Shown in pieces: positions 26,465 through 34,843 of a stretch of DNA of 64,000 nucleotides. The DNA comes from Dehalobacter restrictus DSM 9455. GTDB taxonomy: Bacteria; Bacillota; Desulfitobacteriia; Desulfitobacteriales; Syntrophobotulaceae. The notes under the pieces were generated by a model. It was not told where the DNA came from, made no database searches, and saw only the letters and a program-made list of their open reading frames with translations. A program made the translations under genes and the position numbers. The stretch lies in assembly GCF_000512895.1 (NCBI RefSeq), contig NZ_CP007033.1, positions 1,022,001-1,086,000 on the forward strand, written 5' to 3'. The stretch's first letter is position 1, and every line of letters starts with the position of its first letter.

Positions 26465-29400
26465 TTGGTGATACCTGGAATGGACGCGGAATTATTTCTC
26501 AAATCGATTCATATTCAGGGATTTAAGTCTTTTGCAGATAAAACAAAAATTGACCTGCAGCCGGGCATGAGCGTCATTATCGGACCAAACGGCAGCGGCA
26601 AGAGCAACGTCGCCGATGCTGTACGCTGGGTGCTTGGTGAACAAAGTGCCAAGAGTCTCCGCGGAAGCAAAATGGAAGATGTCATTTTTTCCGGAAGCTC
26701 GTCCCGCAGGCCTGTAGGGATGGCGGAAGTATCTCTGCTCTTTGATAATGCTTCAGGTCTTTTTCCGTTGGATTATGAGGAAGTTGTCATTACCCGCCGG
26801 GTTTACCGGGATGGAGAAGGGCAGTATTTTATCAACCGGACGCCTTGCAGGTTAAAAGATATTCAGGAACTTTTTCTTGATACCGGCTCGGGAAAAGAAG
26901 GATTTTCAATTATCGGACAGGGCAGGATTGAGGAGATTCTAAATCTGAAATCTGATGAAAGGCGTCTCCTGATTGAAGAGGTCGCCGGCATCAGTAAGTT
27001 CCGCCTGCGCAAGAGAGAAGCTTTGAGAAAACTTGAGGATACCCGGCAAAATGTCGATCGTCTCAGCGATATCATCGCCGAAGTCGAAGCCAGAATCGAG
27101 CCGTTAGCCGAACAAGCCGAAACAGCCAGGACAAGCAAGGAATTAATCTCAGGTCTGGAAAAGCTCGAGATTAATTTAATCGTTAATGAACTTTCTGATA
27201 TACACAGTAAACTGACCAATGCCCAGACCTCTGAAGAGACGCTGCGTCAGGAATTTACGGCACTGACAACGAGGGTCAATGAAGAAGAAAACCTGAGCGT
27301 ACGCGGCAGGTACGAACTGAATCAATTGGAACAACGCGTTCAGGACCTGCAGGGGGAAATATACGCTCTCGAAAATAAAATGAACGAAGCAGAGCACGAA
27401 TTATCCCTGCTTTCCGAGAGAAGCGGCTATATCCAGGAACAATTTGGGCGCCTGCAAAAAGAACTGGCGGTCGCACAGGAAACGATGGCCGCATCCGTTG
27501 AGAAAAAGAAAAACCTTACTGCAAAGCAAACACTTCTGCAGGAGATCCTCCAAAATGCAGCTAGGGATATAAAAGAGAAAGAACAACAGCTGGAAGAGCT
27601 TCGGAAATTAAGCGGGGAAGCACGTCTGGAAGAGCTGAAAACGGAAATCTTTGAAGAACTCTCCAACAAGAGCAAACTGGCTAGTGAAATTGCTGAAATT
27701 AATCAAAAAAAAGAAGCTCTTCTTCAACAAGAGAAACAATATACCCGAAATATCAAAGCCAAAGAAGCAGAGAAGGAATCTGTGCTTCAGGAGATTACTG
27801 CCCAAATTGAGGAAAAACAAAAACTGGAAGCCAGAGAGATCGAACTTCTGAGAAAAATAGAAAATATCAGGAAGACGATCCAAAACAACAGGCTGGAAGA
27901 ACAAAATGCCGAGACTGCGTGCTCGGAGCTTCAACGTAAAATTGACCAGGCTGGGGCGAGACTTCATGCCCTCCATACACTCCAGGACAGTCTGGAGGGG
28001 TATAACAGGGGTGTCAAGGAGACGGTTCTGGCTTACCGGAAAGGCCAAATTACCTGTGAGACTATATTCGGTACAGTGGCCGACAATATCGAAGTAGAAG
28101 CCAAATATGAGCTTGCAGTGGAAACCGCTTTGGGAAGTTCTTTGCAGAACATTATTGTGGAAAAAACCGAGGACGGGAAAAAGTGTATTGAGTACTTGAA
28201 AAAGACGAACAGCGGCCGCGCCACTTTCCTGCCTTTGGATGCAATCCGCGGAACGAGGCAGTCCCTTGATGACAAAACGAGACGGCATCACGGTTTTCAG
28301 GGGTTGGCGGTTGATCTGGTCAAGTTTGAGCCACGTTTTAAAGATATTATGGAGTCGCTGCTTGGAAGAATTCTGGTTGCAGACAATCTGGATTCTGCGA
28401 TTGAGCTGGCTAAAGCTAACCAATACCGGGTTAGGGTAGTGACGCTCTTGGGTGACCAGGTCAACATCGGCGGTTCGCTTACCGGCGGAAGCACAAGATC
28501 TCAAAGCAGCGGCCTCTTAAGCAGAGCAAGAGAAATTGAAGAACTGTCTCTGAAGACTAAGGACATGCAGGCCGAACTGGAAGAAAAGAAGCAGCGATAC
28601 ACTGCCATAAAGAAAGAAATGGAAGGCCTCGAGGAAGCGAAAGAAACCATTGATATGGAATTGCTGAAAATTAATGGGGCTAAAGATATCATCGATGTGG
28701 ACAGCAAACACCACGAGGAAAGAATGAACCGGCTGGAACAGGATTTCCGGGTTATCCGGTATGAACTGGATGAAGTCTGCAGTGAACTGACAGCATTTGC
28801 TGTCAAATATGAAGAAACCAGACACTTACTGAACGAAACAGAACAGAAGATTCTGGCTCTGCAGTCAGAGCAGACCGAGCAGGAACAACTGCTGAAAGAA
28901 AAAACTTCAGAGGCGCAGGAAATCTCGGAAAAGATTACTGCGGCCAAAGTTGAGGCTGCCAGATCGGAGCAGGAGTTTAACCAGATCATTCAGCAGATCA
29001 CTGAGGAAAATGAGCGAATTCTAGTTAATAAAGACCTGATCGCAGAAAAGAACAAGGAGATCGTCGGGCTTCAACAGGCTGAGCAGGAACTGTATTCCGG
29101 CAAGGAACAACAAGAAAATAGTGTTCAGGAATACACGGCCCAAATTGATGCTCAGAAATTCAAGCTTATCGAACTGCGCAGGGAAAAAGAATCTTTCTCA
29201 GCGAATAATCTCAAGCAGGAACAGGATATTCAGATGCTGCGGAGTCAGGCCAGGGACATGGAACAGCAGATTCATCAGAATGAGCTCCGAATTGCCCGCT
29301 GGCAGGGTGAATGGGAATCCGGAAATGACCGCCTTCAGGAAGAATACCACTTGGCTTGGAAAGACGCGTTAGGCTATCTTTCGCCTGAAAAGAAAGACTC

Positions 29401-30061
29401 TTTACAGGAGAAGATTGCTTTTTACAAACAAAAAATCGAAGAACTTGGACCCGTAAATTATACAGCTCTTGAGGAATACCCGGAAACGCTGAAACGATTT
29501 GAATTCCTGTCCACCCAGAAAAATGATCTGGATGAGGCCGGAAGGACACTTCAGGAGCTGATCGGGGAACTAGACAAGAGCATGATCGAACGTTTTCAGG
29601 AAGGCTTTACGGCCGTCAATGAAGCGTTCAAAGAAGTATTTAAACAGCTTTTCAACGGCGGACAAGCTGAACTGTTACTGGATGATCCGGACAATCTTCT
29701 GGAGACCGGAGTCAGGATCATGGCCCAGCCCCCGGGCAAAAGGGCACAGCTCCTGTCGCTTCTGTCAGGCGGGGAGAGGTCATTTACGGCAATTGCCTTG
29801 CTGTTTGCGTTCCTGAAAGTCAAACCGAGTCCGTTTTGCCTCCTGGATGAGATTGAGGCGGCACTGGATGAAGTCAACGTCAAAAGATTTGTGCAGTATC
29901 TGCGCAAACTATCCAAACATACGCAGTTTATTATTATCTCGCACCGCAGGGGAACCATGGAATCCGCGGACAGGCTGTATGGAATCACCATGGAAGAATC
30001 CGGCGTATCGAAGCTTTTGACTGTTGAGCTTGAAGACAGAATAGAGGCTCCGGCAATTTAA
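26465..30061 (+). CDS. smc: Chromosome segregation ATPase SMC
   Basis: A 1,198-residue condensin subunit. The N-terminal head has Walker A IIGPNGSGKSNVADAVRWVL; two long coiled coils flank a hinge (about 510-680, with YNRGVKETV, FGTVADNIEV and GGSLTGG); the C-terminal head has the LLSGGERSFTAIALLFA signature and Walker B FCLLDEIEAALDEVN. The TTG at 26465 sits six bases behind GGGAGGT; GTG 26468 and ATG 26480 are alternatives. Its ScpAB partners are not in the window. Confidence 0.97.
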   Translation: MVIPGMDAELFLKSIHIQGFKSFADKTKIDLQPGMSVIIGPNGSGKSNVADAVRWVLGEQSAKSLRGSKMEDVIFSGSSSRRPVGMAEVSLLFDNASGLFPLDYEEVVITRRVYRDGEGQYFINRTPCRLKDIQELFLDTGSGKEGFSIIGQGRIEEILNLKSDERRLLIEEVAGISKFRLRKREALRKLEDTRQNVDRLSDIIAEVEARIEPLAEQAETARTSKELISGLEKLEINLIVNELSDIHSKLTNAQTSEETLRQEFTALTTRVNEEENLSVRGRYELNQLEQRVQDLQGEIYALENKMNEAEHELSLLSERSGYIQEQFGRLQKELAVAQETMAASVEKKKNLTAKQTLLQEILQNAARDIKEKEQQLEELRKLSGEARLEELKTEIFEELSNKSKLASEIAEINQKKEALLQQEKQYTRNIKAKEAEKESVLQEITAQIEEKQKLEAREIELLRKIENIRKTIQNNRLEEQNAETACSELQRKIDQAGARLHALHTLQDSLEGYNRGVKETVLAYRKGQITCETIFGTVADNIEVEAKYELAVETALGSSLQNIIVEKTEDGKKCIEYLKKTNSGRATFLPLDAIRGTRQSLDDKTRRHHGFQGLAVDLVKFEPRFKDIMESLLGRILVADNLDSAIELAKANQYRVRVVTLLGDQVNIGGSLTGGSTRSQSSGLLSRAREIEELSLKTKDMQAELEEKKQRYTAIKKEMEGLEEAKETIDMELLKINGAKDIIDVDSKHHEERMNRLEQDFRVIRYELDEVCSELTAFAVKYEETRHLLNETEQKILALQSEQTEQEQLLKEKTSEAQEISEKITAAKVEAARSEQEFNQIIQQITEENERILVNKDLIAEKNKEIVGLQQAEQELYSGKEQQENSVQEYTAQIDAQKFKLIELRREKESFSANNLKQEQDIQMLRSQARDMEQQIHQNELRIARWQGEWESGNDRLQEEYHLAWKDALGYLSPEKKDSLQEKIAFYKQKIEELGPVNYTALEEYPETLKRFEFLSTQKNDLDEAGRTLQELIGELDKSMIERFQEGFTAVNEAFKEVFKQLFNGGQAELLLDDPDNLLETGVRIMAQPPGKRAQLLSLLSGGERSFTAIALLFAFLKVKPSPFCLLDEIEAALDEVNVKRFVQYLRKLSKHTQFIIISHRRGTMESADRLYGITMEESGVSKLLTVELEDRIEAPAI

Positions 30062-30092
30062 AATTAGCTTTGTACAATTAGCTTTGCTTGGG

Positions 30093-30206
30093 TTAGTCTC
30101 CATGATGGATAGCCGCTTTCGGCAGATTGCGCCCTCCGTGGCGCAAACAGCCGCGCTCCGCACTCCATGCTCCGCTTGACGCTGGCTATCCATCACGGAG
30201 ACTTAA
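30093..30206 (-). repeat. Dispersed palindromic intergenic repeat, copy B
   Basis: Outer arms 30093-30114 and 30184-30206 pair almost perfectly (TGATGGATAGCC with GGCTATCCATCA). The central hairpin is TTGCGCC-N6-GGCGCAA at 30127-30146. On the minus strand it reads AGCGGAGCATGGAGTGCGG, AGCGCGGC, loop ACGGAG, GCCGAAAGCGG: the family order. The outer stem sequence differs from copy C but stays self-complementary. Confidence 0.8.
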
Positions 30207-30290
30207 TTTGGAGTAAGTCAAAGTTTTTTATGCTAGTGTTATTCGGAGTCGTGGGACTAGTAAAACATAGGGAAATACCATACAAAACAT

Positions 30291-30450
30291 GATCTGCATT
30301 CTGGCATGCAGATCTGCTTAAATGACCCTATGATCAGTCTGGGGGCCACAGTTCCGCTGTGAGCGGAGCAGGATAGCGCAGCGCGGCCTTTTGTGCCATG
30401 GATGGCACAACGGCCGGAAAGCGGTATTGTGGCCACCAGACTTACCCAAG
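30291..30450 (+). repeat. Dispersed palindromic intergenic repeat, copy C
   Basis: It starts with a side hairpin GATCTGCAT-TCTGGC-ATGCAGATC (30291-30314). The main unit follows (30335-30443): AGTCTGG.GGCCACA pairs with TGTGGCC.CCAGACT, then CCGCT with AGCGG, GGCC with GGCC, and the apical TTGTGCC-ATGGAT-GGCACAA. Copy D2 is nearly identical over the whole length. With copy B this fills the 528-base gap between smc and ftsY; nothing else was recognised there. Confidence 0.82.
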
Positions 30451-30589
30451 ATTAATTTAATAGTTTGTAAATAAATTTCAGAATGTATGTTCCAGCCTCA
30501 GGGTTGGTCGAATGGACCGAGTTGTTAGAATTAACCGAGTGTGCTAAAATTTCAGTTGTGCCAATATTGCTTTGATAGGAGAAGATGAA

Positions 30590-31516
30590 GTGGCAGGAAT
30601 ATTTTCCAGACTTAAAGAGCGCCTGACCAAAACCAGAGAAGGTTTTGTCGGCAAAGTTGAACAGCTTTTTACCGGCTCAGGCAAAATTGATGAAGATCTT
30701 TATGAAGAATTGGAAGAGATTCTACTTCAATCAGATGTGGGTGTCAATACAACGCTGAAATTGGTTGGAATGCTGCGTGCATCCGTCAAAGAACAAAAAA
30801 TTAACGACCGCTCCGGGCTGAGGGATGTACTGCAGGAACATATTACTGCGCTATTGGGTGAAGAGATTCCCTTGTCTTTTGCAGATTCCAAGCCCACCGT
30901 CTATCTGATCGTTGGTGTCAACGGTGTAGGAAAAACGACCACGATCGGCAAGCTGGCCAAAAATCTGCAGGGCCAGGGTAAAAATGTTTTGCTGGCGGCA
31001 GGGGATACTTTCCGAGCAGCAGCGATCGAGCAATTGGAAGTATGGGGAGAACGGTCCGGGACAGAGGTCATCAAACAGTCGGAGGGGGCTGATCCTGCTG
31101 CGGTGGCTTTCGATGCACTTCATGCGGCAAGATCCCGGAATACAGATGTCCTATTGATCGATACTGCCGGAAGACTGCACAATAAAGTGAATCTGATGAA
31201 AGAATTGACCAAGATCAAAAAGGTGGTCGAGCGCGAAGTTCCGGATGCCCCGCACGAGGTGCTGCTGGTACTCGATGCGACGACCGGACAGAACGCCATC
31301 CAGCAGGTGAAACTGTTCAAGGAAGCAGTCGATGTGACAGGAATCATACTCACCAAGTTGGACGGCACAGCTAAAGGCGGTGTAATCCTGGGGATCCGGA
31401 ATGAAGCGGATATCCCGGTAAAATTGATTGGAATCGGTGAAGGGGCAGAAGATTTAAGGCCTTTTGAACCGAGAGAATTTGCCAGGGCCTTGTTTGACCG
31501 TTCTGAGGAGGAATAG
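30590..31516 (+). CDS. ftsY: Signal recognition particle receptor FtsY
   Basis: A 308-residue SRP GTPase that docks SRP-ribosome complexes at the membrane. After a short N region (VAGIFSRLKERLTKTREG) come the NG motifs: GVNGVGKTTTIGKLA (P-loop), DTFRAAAIEQL, DTAGRLHNK and TKLDGTAKGG. The GTG at 30590 has TAGGAG seven bases upstream; an in-frame TTG at 30572 lies before that site. The long acidic A domain of E. coli FtsY is absent, as usual in Firmicutes. Confidence 0.96.
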   Translation: MAGIFSRLKERLTKTREGFVGKVEQLFTGSGKIDEDLYEELEEILLQSDVGVNTTLKLVGMLRASVKEQKINDRSGLRDVLQEHITALLGEEIPLSFADSKPTVYLIVGVNGVGKTTTIGKLAKNLQGQGKNVLLAAGDTFRAAAIEQLEVWGERSGTEVIKQSEGADPAAVAFDALHAARSRNTDVLLIDTAGRLHNKVNLMKELTKIKKVVEREVPDAPHEVLLVLDATTGQNAIQQVKLFKEAVDVTGIILTKLDGTAKGGVILGIRNEADIPVKLIGIGEGAEDLRPFEPREFARALFDRSEEE

Positions 31517-31518
31517 TC

Positions 31519-32301
31519 TTGGATTTTGCACTGATTGGCGGTACCGGAATTGAAAATCTGGCGCTTGACGATAGGACCGAGGAGACAGTTGAAACGCCGT
31601 ATGGTTTTGTTCCGCTGGCTGAAGGGTTCATCGGCGGGATTGGAATGGTGTTTTTAAAAAGACATGGTGCAAAGCATACCTACCCGCCTCACCTGATTAA
31701 TTACCGGGCCAATATCTGGGCCCTCAAAAAAATAGGCGTGAAAAAGATTCTGTCGACAGGTGCAGTAGGCTCCCTGTCTGAAGCTTATCGAATCGGTGAT
31801 ATTGTCTTGCCGGACCAGTTCCTCGATTTTACGAAAAGCCGCGCGGCGACTTTTTTTGAGGATGGGGAACAGGGGGTTTTGCATGTCGATGTTTCGGAAC
31901 CTTACTGTCCCGATGTGCGTAATCATATCATAGAAGGTGCAGCAAGATCTGGCCTAAACGTGAAAAACGGCGGGGTCTATGTCTGTACCGAAGGTCCCCG
32001 TTTTGAAACTCCGGCGGAAATAAACATGTTCCGGATGCTGGGCGGGCACCTGGTAGGAATGACCGGAGTTCCGGAAGTGGTATTGGCCAGGGAACTTGGA
32101 ATGTGCTATGCGACCATGGCCCTCGTAACCAATCAGGCTGCGGGCATTAAAAAAGACCCATTGACACATGCCGAAGTAATCGCTACTATGGACTTGTTGA
32201 GCAAAACTGTGGCAGCATTGGTGGAAAGCACCTGTAAGATCATGGATCATGACCAGCGGTGTTACTGTACTACCGGAAGCAAAGAAGCAGGCTTATTTTA
32301 A
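31519..32301 (+). CDS. MTAP-family nucleoside phosphorylase, likely methylthioinosine-specific
   Basis: A 260-residue phosphorylase of the MTAP/PNP group. Motifs: ALIGGTGIE (phosphate loop), HRANI-like NYRANIWAL, LSTGAVGSL, CTEGPRFETPAEI and GMTGVPEVVLARE. Where adenine-specific MTAPs carry the TDYD motif, this protein has TNQAAG (Asn205), which in the PNP superfamily goes with 6-oxopurines. The gene heads a cluster with mtnA and an MTA deaminase, so phosphorolysis of methylthioinosine is the better guess. The TTG start follows GAGGAGG, two bases after ftsY. Confidence 0.85.
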   Translation: MDFALIGGTGIENLALDDRTEETVETPYGFVPLAEGFIGGIGMVFLKRHGAKHTYPPHLINYRANIWALKKIGVKKILSTGAVGSLSEAYRIGDIVLPDQFLDFTKSRAATFFEDGEQGVLHVDVSEPYCPDVRNHIIEGAARSGLNVKNGGVYVCTEGPRFETPAEINMFRMLGGHLVGMTGVPEVVLARELGMCYATMALVTNQAAGIKKDPLTHAEVIATMDLLSKTVAALVESTCKIMDHDQRCYCTTGSKEAGLF

Positions 32302-32344
32302 AGGTTGACACCAGCCAAGTTTTCTTAAGAAAGGCGGAAATCGT

Positions 32345-33379
32345 GTGAAAGCGCTTCAATGGCAGGGAGATCATTTGTTGATACTCGATCAGACGAAATT
32401 GCCGTTTGTCGAACAATACCGCGAAATACATTCTTACAAAGAAATGGCAGAGGCAATAAAAAATATGGAAGTTCGCGGAGCTCCGGCAATCGGGGCGGCT
32501 GCAGCCTACGGCTTTGCGCTGGGGGCTGCCGAATACCGCGGAAGCGGTGAAGACTTTAAAGATTATATGGATGAGGTTCGAGCCGTTTTGGAAGGAACAC
32601 GTCCAACTGCTGTAAACCTTTTTTGGGCACTTAGAAAAATGGAAGATAAATTCAGAGAATTTCTGAATATGAATGATATCGGAAATATTCGGGCAGCTTT
32701 AATCAATGAAGCGAATGAAATTGCCGAAGATGACCGCAGAATGAATAAACGTATTGGGGAATATGGCAACACGCTGATTCCGGAAAAAGCAAATATCCTG
32801 ACGCACTGCAATACAGGCAGTCTTGCTACGGTTGAATTTGGGACAGCTCTGGGGATTATTAGGACTGCACATGAATCCGGGAAAAAAATTCATGTCTTTG
32901 CAGGCGAAACGAGACCCCTTTTACAGGGAGCTAGATTAACGGCCTGGGAGCTCCTTCAGGATCAGATCCCGTTGACGTTGATTACGGATAATATGGCCGG
33001 CTATCTGATGCAGCAGGGGAAAGTCGATATGGTTATCGTAGGGGCGGACCGTATCGCCGCCAACGGCGATACGGCCAACAAGATCGGAACCTATTCGCTG
33101 GCCGTGCTGGCTGCTGCTCATCAAATTCCGTTTTATGTGGCGGCACCGACAACGACCATTGATTTGAAAATATCTGGAGGGGACGAGATCCCTGTGGAAG
33201 AGCGGGACGATCAGGAAGTTCGAAAAATCATGGATGTACGGATTGTTCCCGATGAAGTCAGTGTGTACAATCCTGCTTTTGATATTACGTTGGCAAAATA
33301 TATTACCGGGATTATTACGGAAAAAGGGATCATATCCCCGCCCTACTCTGTAAATATGGTGAAGATGCTGGTAAGATAA
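32345..33379 (+). CDS. mtnA: Methylthioribose-1-phosphate isomerase
   Basis: A 344-residue enzyme that turns methylthioribose-1-phosphate into methylthioribulose-1-phosphate. It shows VRGAPAIGAAAAYG, THCNTGSLATVEFGTALG (catalytic Cys), AGETRPLLQGARLTAWEL and GADRIAANGDTANKIGTY (catalytic Asp). It shares fold with eIF2B but has the isomerase residues. GTG start. It lies between the phosphorylase that makes its substrate and the deaminase mtaD. Confidence 0.95.
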   Translation: MKALQWQGDHLLILDQTKLPFVEQYREIHSYKEMAEAIKNMEVRGAPAIGAAAAYGFALGAAEYRGSGEDFKDYMDEVRAVLEGTRPTAVNLFWALRKMEDKFREFLNMNDIGNIRAALINEANEIAEDDRRMNKRIGEYGNTLIPEKANILTHCNTGSLATVEFGTALGIIRTAHESGKKIHVFAGETRPLLQGARLTAWELLQDQIPLTLITDNMAGYLMQQGKVDMVIVGADRIAANGDTANKIGTYSLAVLAAAHQIPFYVAAPTTTIDLKISGGDEIPVEERDDQEVRKIMDVRIVPDEVSVYNPAFDITLAKYITGIITEKGIISPPYSVNMVKMLVR

Positions 33380-33394
33380 TACAAAATAGAAAAA

Positions 33395-33445
33395 AACATT
33401 CGGCTCAAATGGATTTCTGTACAGGTTCATTTAAGCCGTTTTTTT
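33395..33445 (+). terminator. Probable terminator after mtnA
   Basis: CGGCT.AAATG pairs with CATTT.AGCCG across a 17-base loop, followed by seven Ts. Confidence 0.65.
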
Positions 33446-33493
33446 CTGCAAACAGGGGTCAAATAATATAGAAGAGAAAGAAGGTAACAAACA

Positions 33494-34792
33494 ATGTCCA
33501 GGTATCTAATCAGAGCGATGATTTTGCCGATGACCGATGCGCAGGATTTCTACCCGCAGGGAGAAATTGCGATAGACGGGGACCGGATTGTTTCTGTCGG
33601 GGAGAGAGGAACAGCCCCGGCGGGTTTTAATCCGGACAGAGTCCTGGATTTAACCAACCATGTCGTGATGCCCGGACTTATTAACACGCACACGCATGCT
33701 GCAATGACACTGCTGCGCGGCTATGCCGATGATATGCCGCTTATGCCTTGGCTGCAGGAAAAGGTCTGGCCTTTTGAAGATAAAATGACACCGGAAGATA
33801 TCTACTGGGGGAGTTCGCTTGCTCTTTGTGAGATGCTCCGTTCCGGTACGACGACCATGACGGATATGTATATTAGTGAAGAAGAAACGGCCAGGGCAGT
33901 TTTGGAATCAGGGACCAGAGCACTGCTGTCCCGCGGCATGATTGATCATAATAAAGAAGCCGGCAACAGATCGCTGCAGGAAAATATTGAATTATTCCGG
34001 AAATATCATAATGCCGGGGACGGACGAATTAAGATTATGTTTGGCCCGCATGCCCCGTATACTTGTTCCGGAGAATTTCTGCTGACTGTAAAACAGGAGG
34101 CCGATAAGTTAGGAGCCGGCATCCATATCCATCTCGCGGAGACAGAATCCGAAATCGCTACAATCAGGGAGAGATATGGAACAACGCCGCTCTGCTGGCT
34201 GGAACAACAGGGTATACTGGGAGGACAGATTATTGCTGCCCATTGTGTTTACCTGAATGATGCCGAACTTGATATCCTTAAAAGGTATAACGTAGGGGTT
34301 GCCCATAACCCGGAAAGCAACATGAAGCTGAGCAGCGGAACAGCGCGGATTCCGGAAATGCTTAAGCGGGGGATTGCTGTCGGACTCGGAACAGATGGTG
34401 CTTCCAGCAATAATGATCTTGATATGTTTGGGGAAATGCGTTCGGCTTCCTTCCAGCAAAAATTGCTTGGCTCCCCTGAAGACCTCAAAGCCTATGAAGT
34501 TCTGAAAATGGCGACGGACGGAGGGGCAACCGTGGCAGGATTGAAGGATCTAGGCAAACTTCAGCCCGGCTATAAAGCGGATATGATTTCGATTGACTTT
34601 GATCAGCCGCATTTCTATCCGAGGTTCTCAATACCTTCGCATCTGGTTTACTGTGCCAGGGGCGGGGATGTCAGAACGGTGATCGTCGACGGAAAGATCC
34701 TGATGGAAGACGGGAGACTGCTGACACTTGATGAGCAGAAAATCTGCCGCGAAGCAGAAAAAAGAGCCAGGAGAATAGCGTCTGAAGTCTGA
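33494..34792 (+). CDS. mtaD: 5-methylthioadenosine/S-adenosylhomocysteine deaminase
   Basis: A 432-residue amidohydrolase that deaminates MTA and SAH to the inosine forms. Zinc-site motifs are complete: NTHTHAAMTLLRG, HAPYTCS, IHIHLAETESE, AAHCVYL and GTDGASSNNDLDM. Placed with the phosphorylase and mtnA it suggests MTA to MTI to methylthioribose-1-P plus hypoxanthine. A terminator upstream suggests partly separate control. Confidence 0.94.
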   Translation: MSRYLIRAMILPMTDAQDFYPQGEIAIDGDRIVSVGERGTAPAGFNPDRVLDLTNHVVMPGLINTHTHAAMTLLRGYADDMPLMPWLQEKVWPFEDKMTPEDIYWGSSLALCEMLRSGTTTMTDMYISEEETARAVLESGTRALLSRGMIDHNKEAGNRSLQENIELFRKYHNAGDGRIKIMFGPHAPYTCSGEFLLTVKQEADKLGAGIHIHLAETESEIATIRERYGTTPLCWLEQQGILGGQIIAAHCVYLNDAELDILKRYNVGVAHNPESNMKLSSGTARIPEMLKRGIAVGLGTDGASSNNDLDMFGEMRSASFQQKLLGSPEDLKAYEVLKMATDGGATVAGLKDLGKLQPGYKADMISIDFDQPHFYPRFSIPSHLVYCARGGDVRTVIVDGKILMEDGRLLTLDEQKICREAEKRARRIASEV

Positions 34793-34843
34793 GCTTTTCG
34801 CTATCCTGCCGACTCAGTAAAACAAGGGAAATCCTGTAAAATT

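Noticed and set aside
30062-30589. tRNA or other known RNA gene in the 528-base smc-ftsY gap
   Set aside because: The stems belong to the dispersed repeat family; no cloverleaf or anticodon arm is present.
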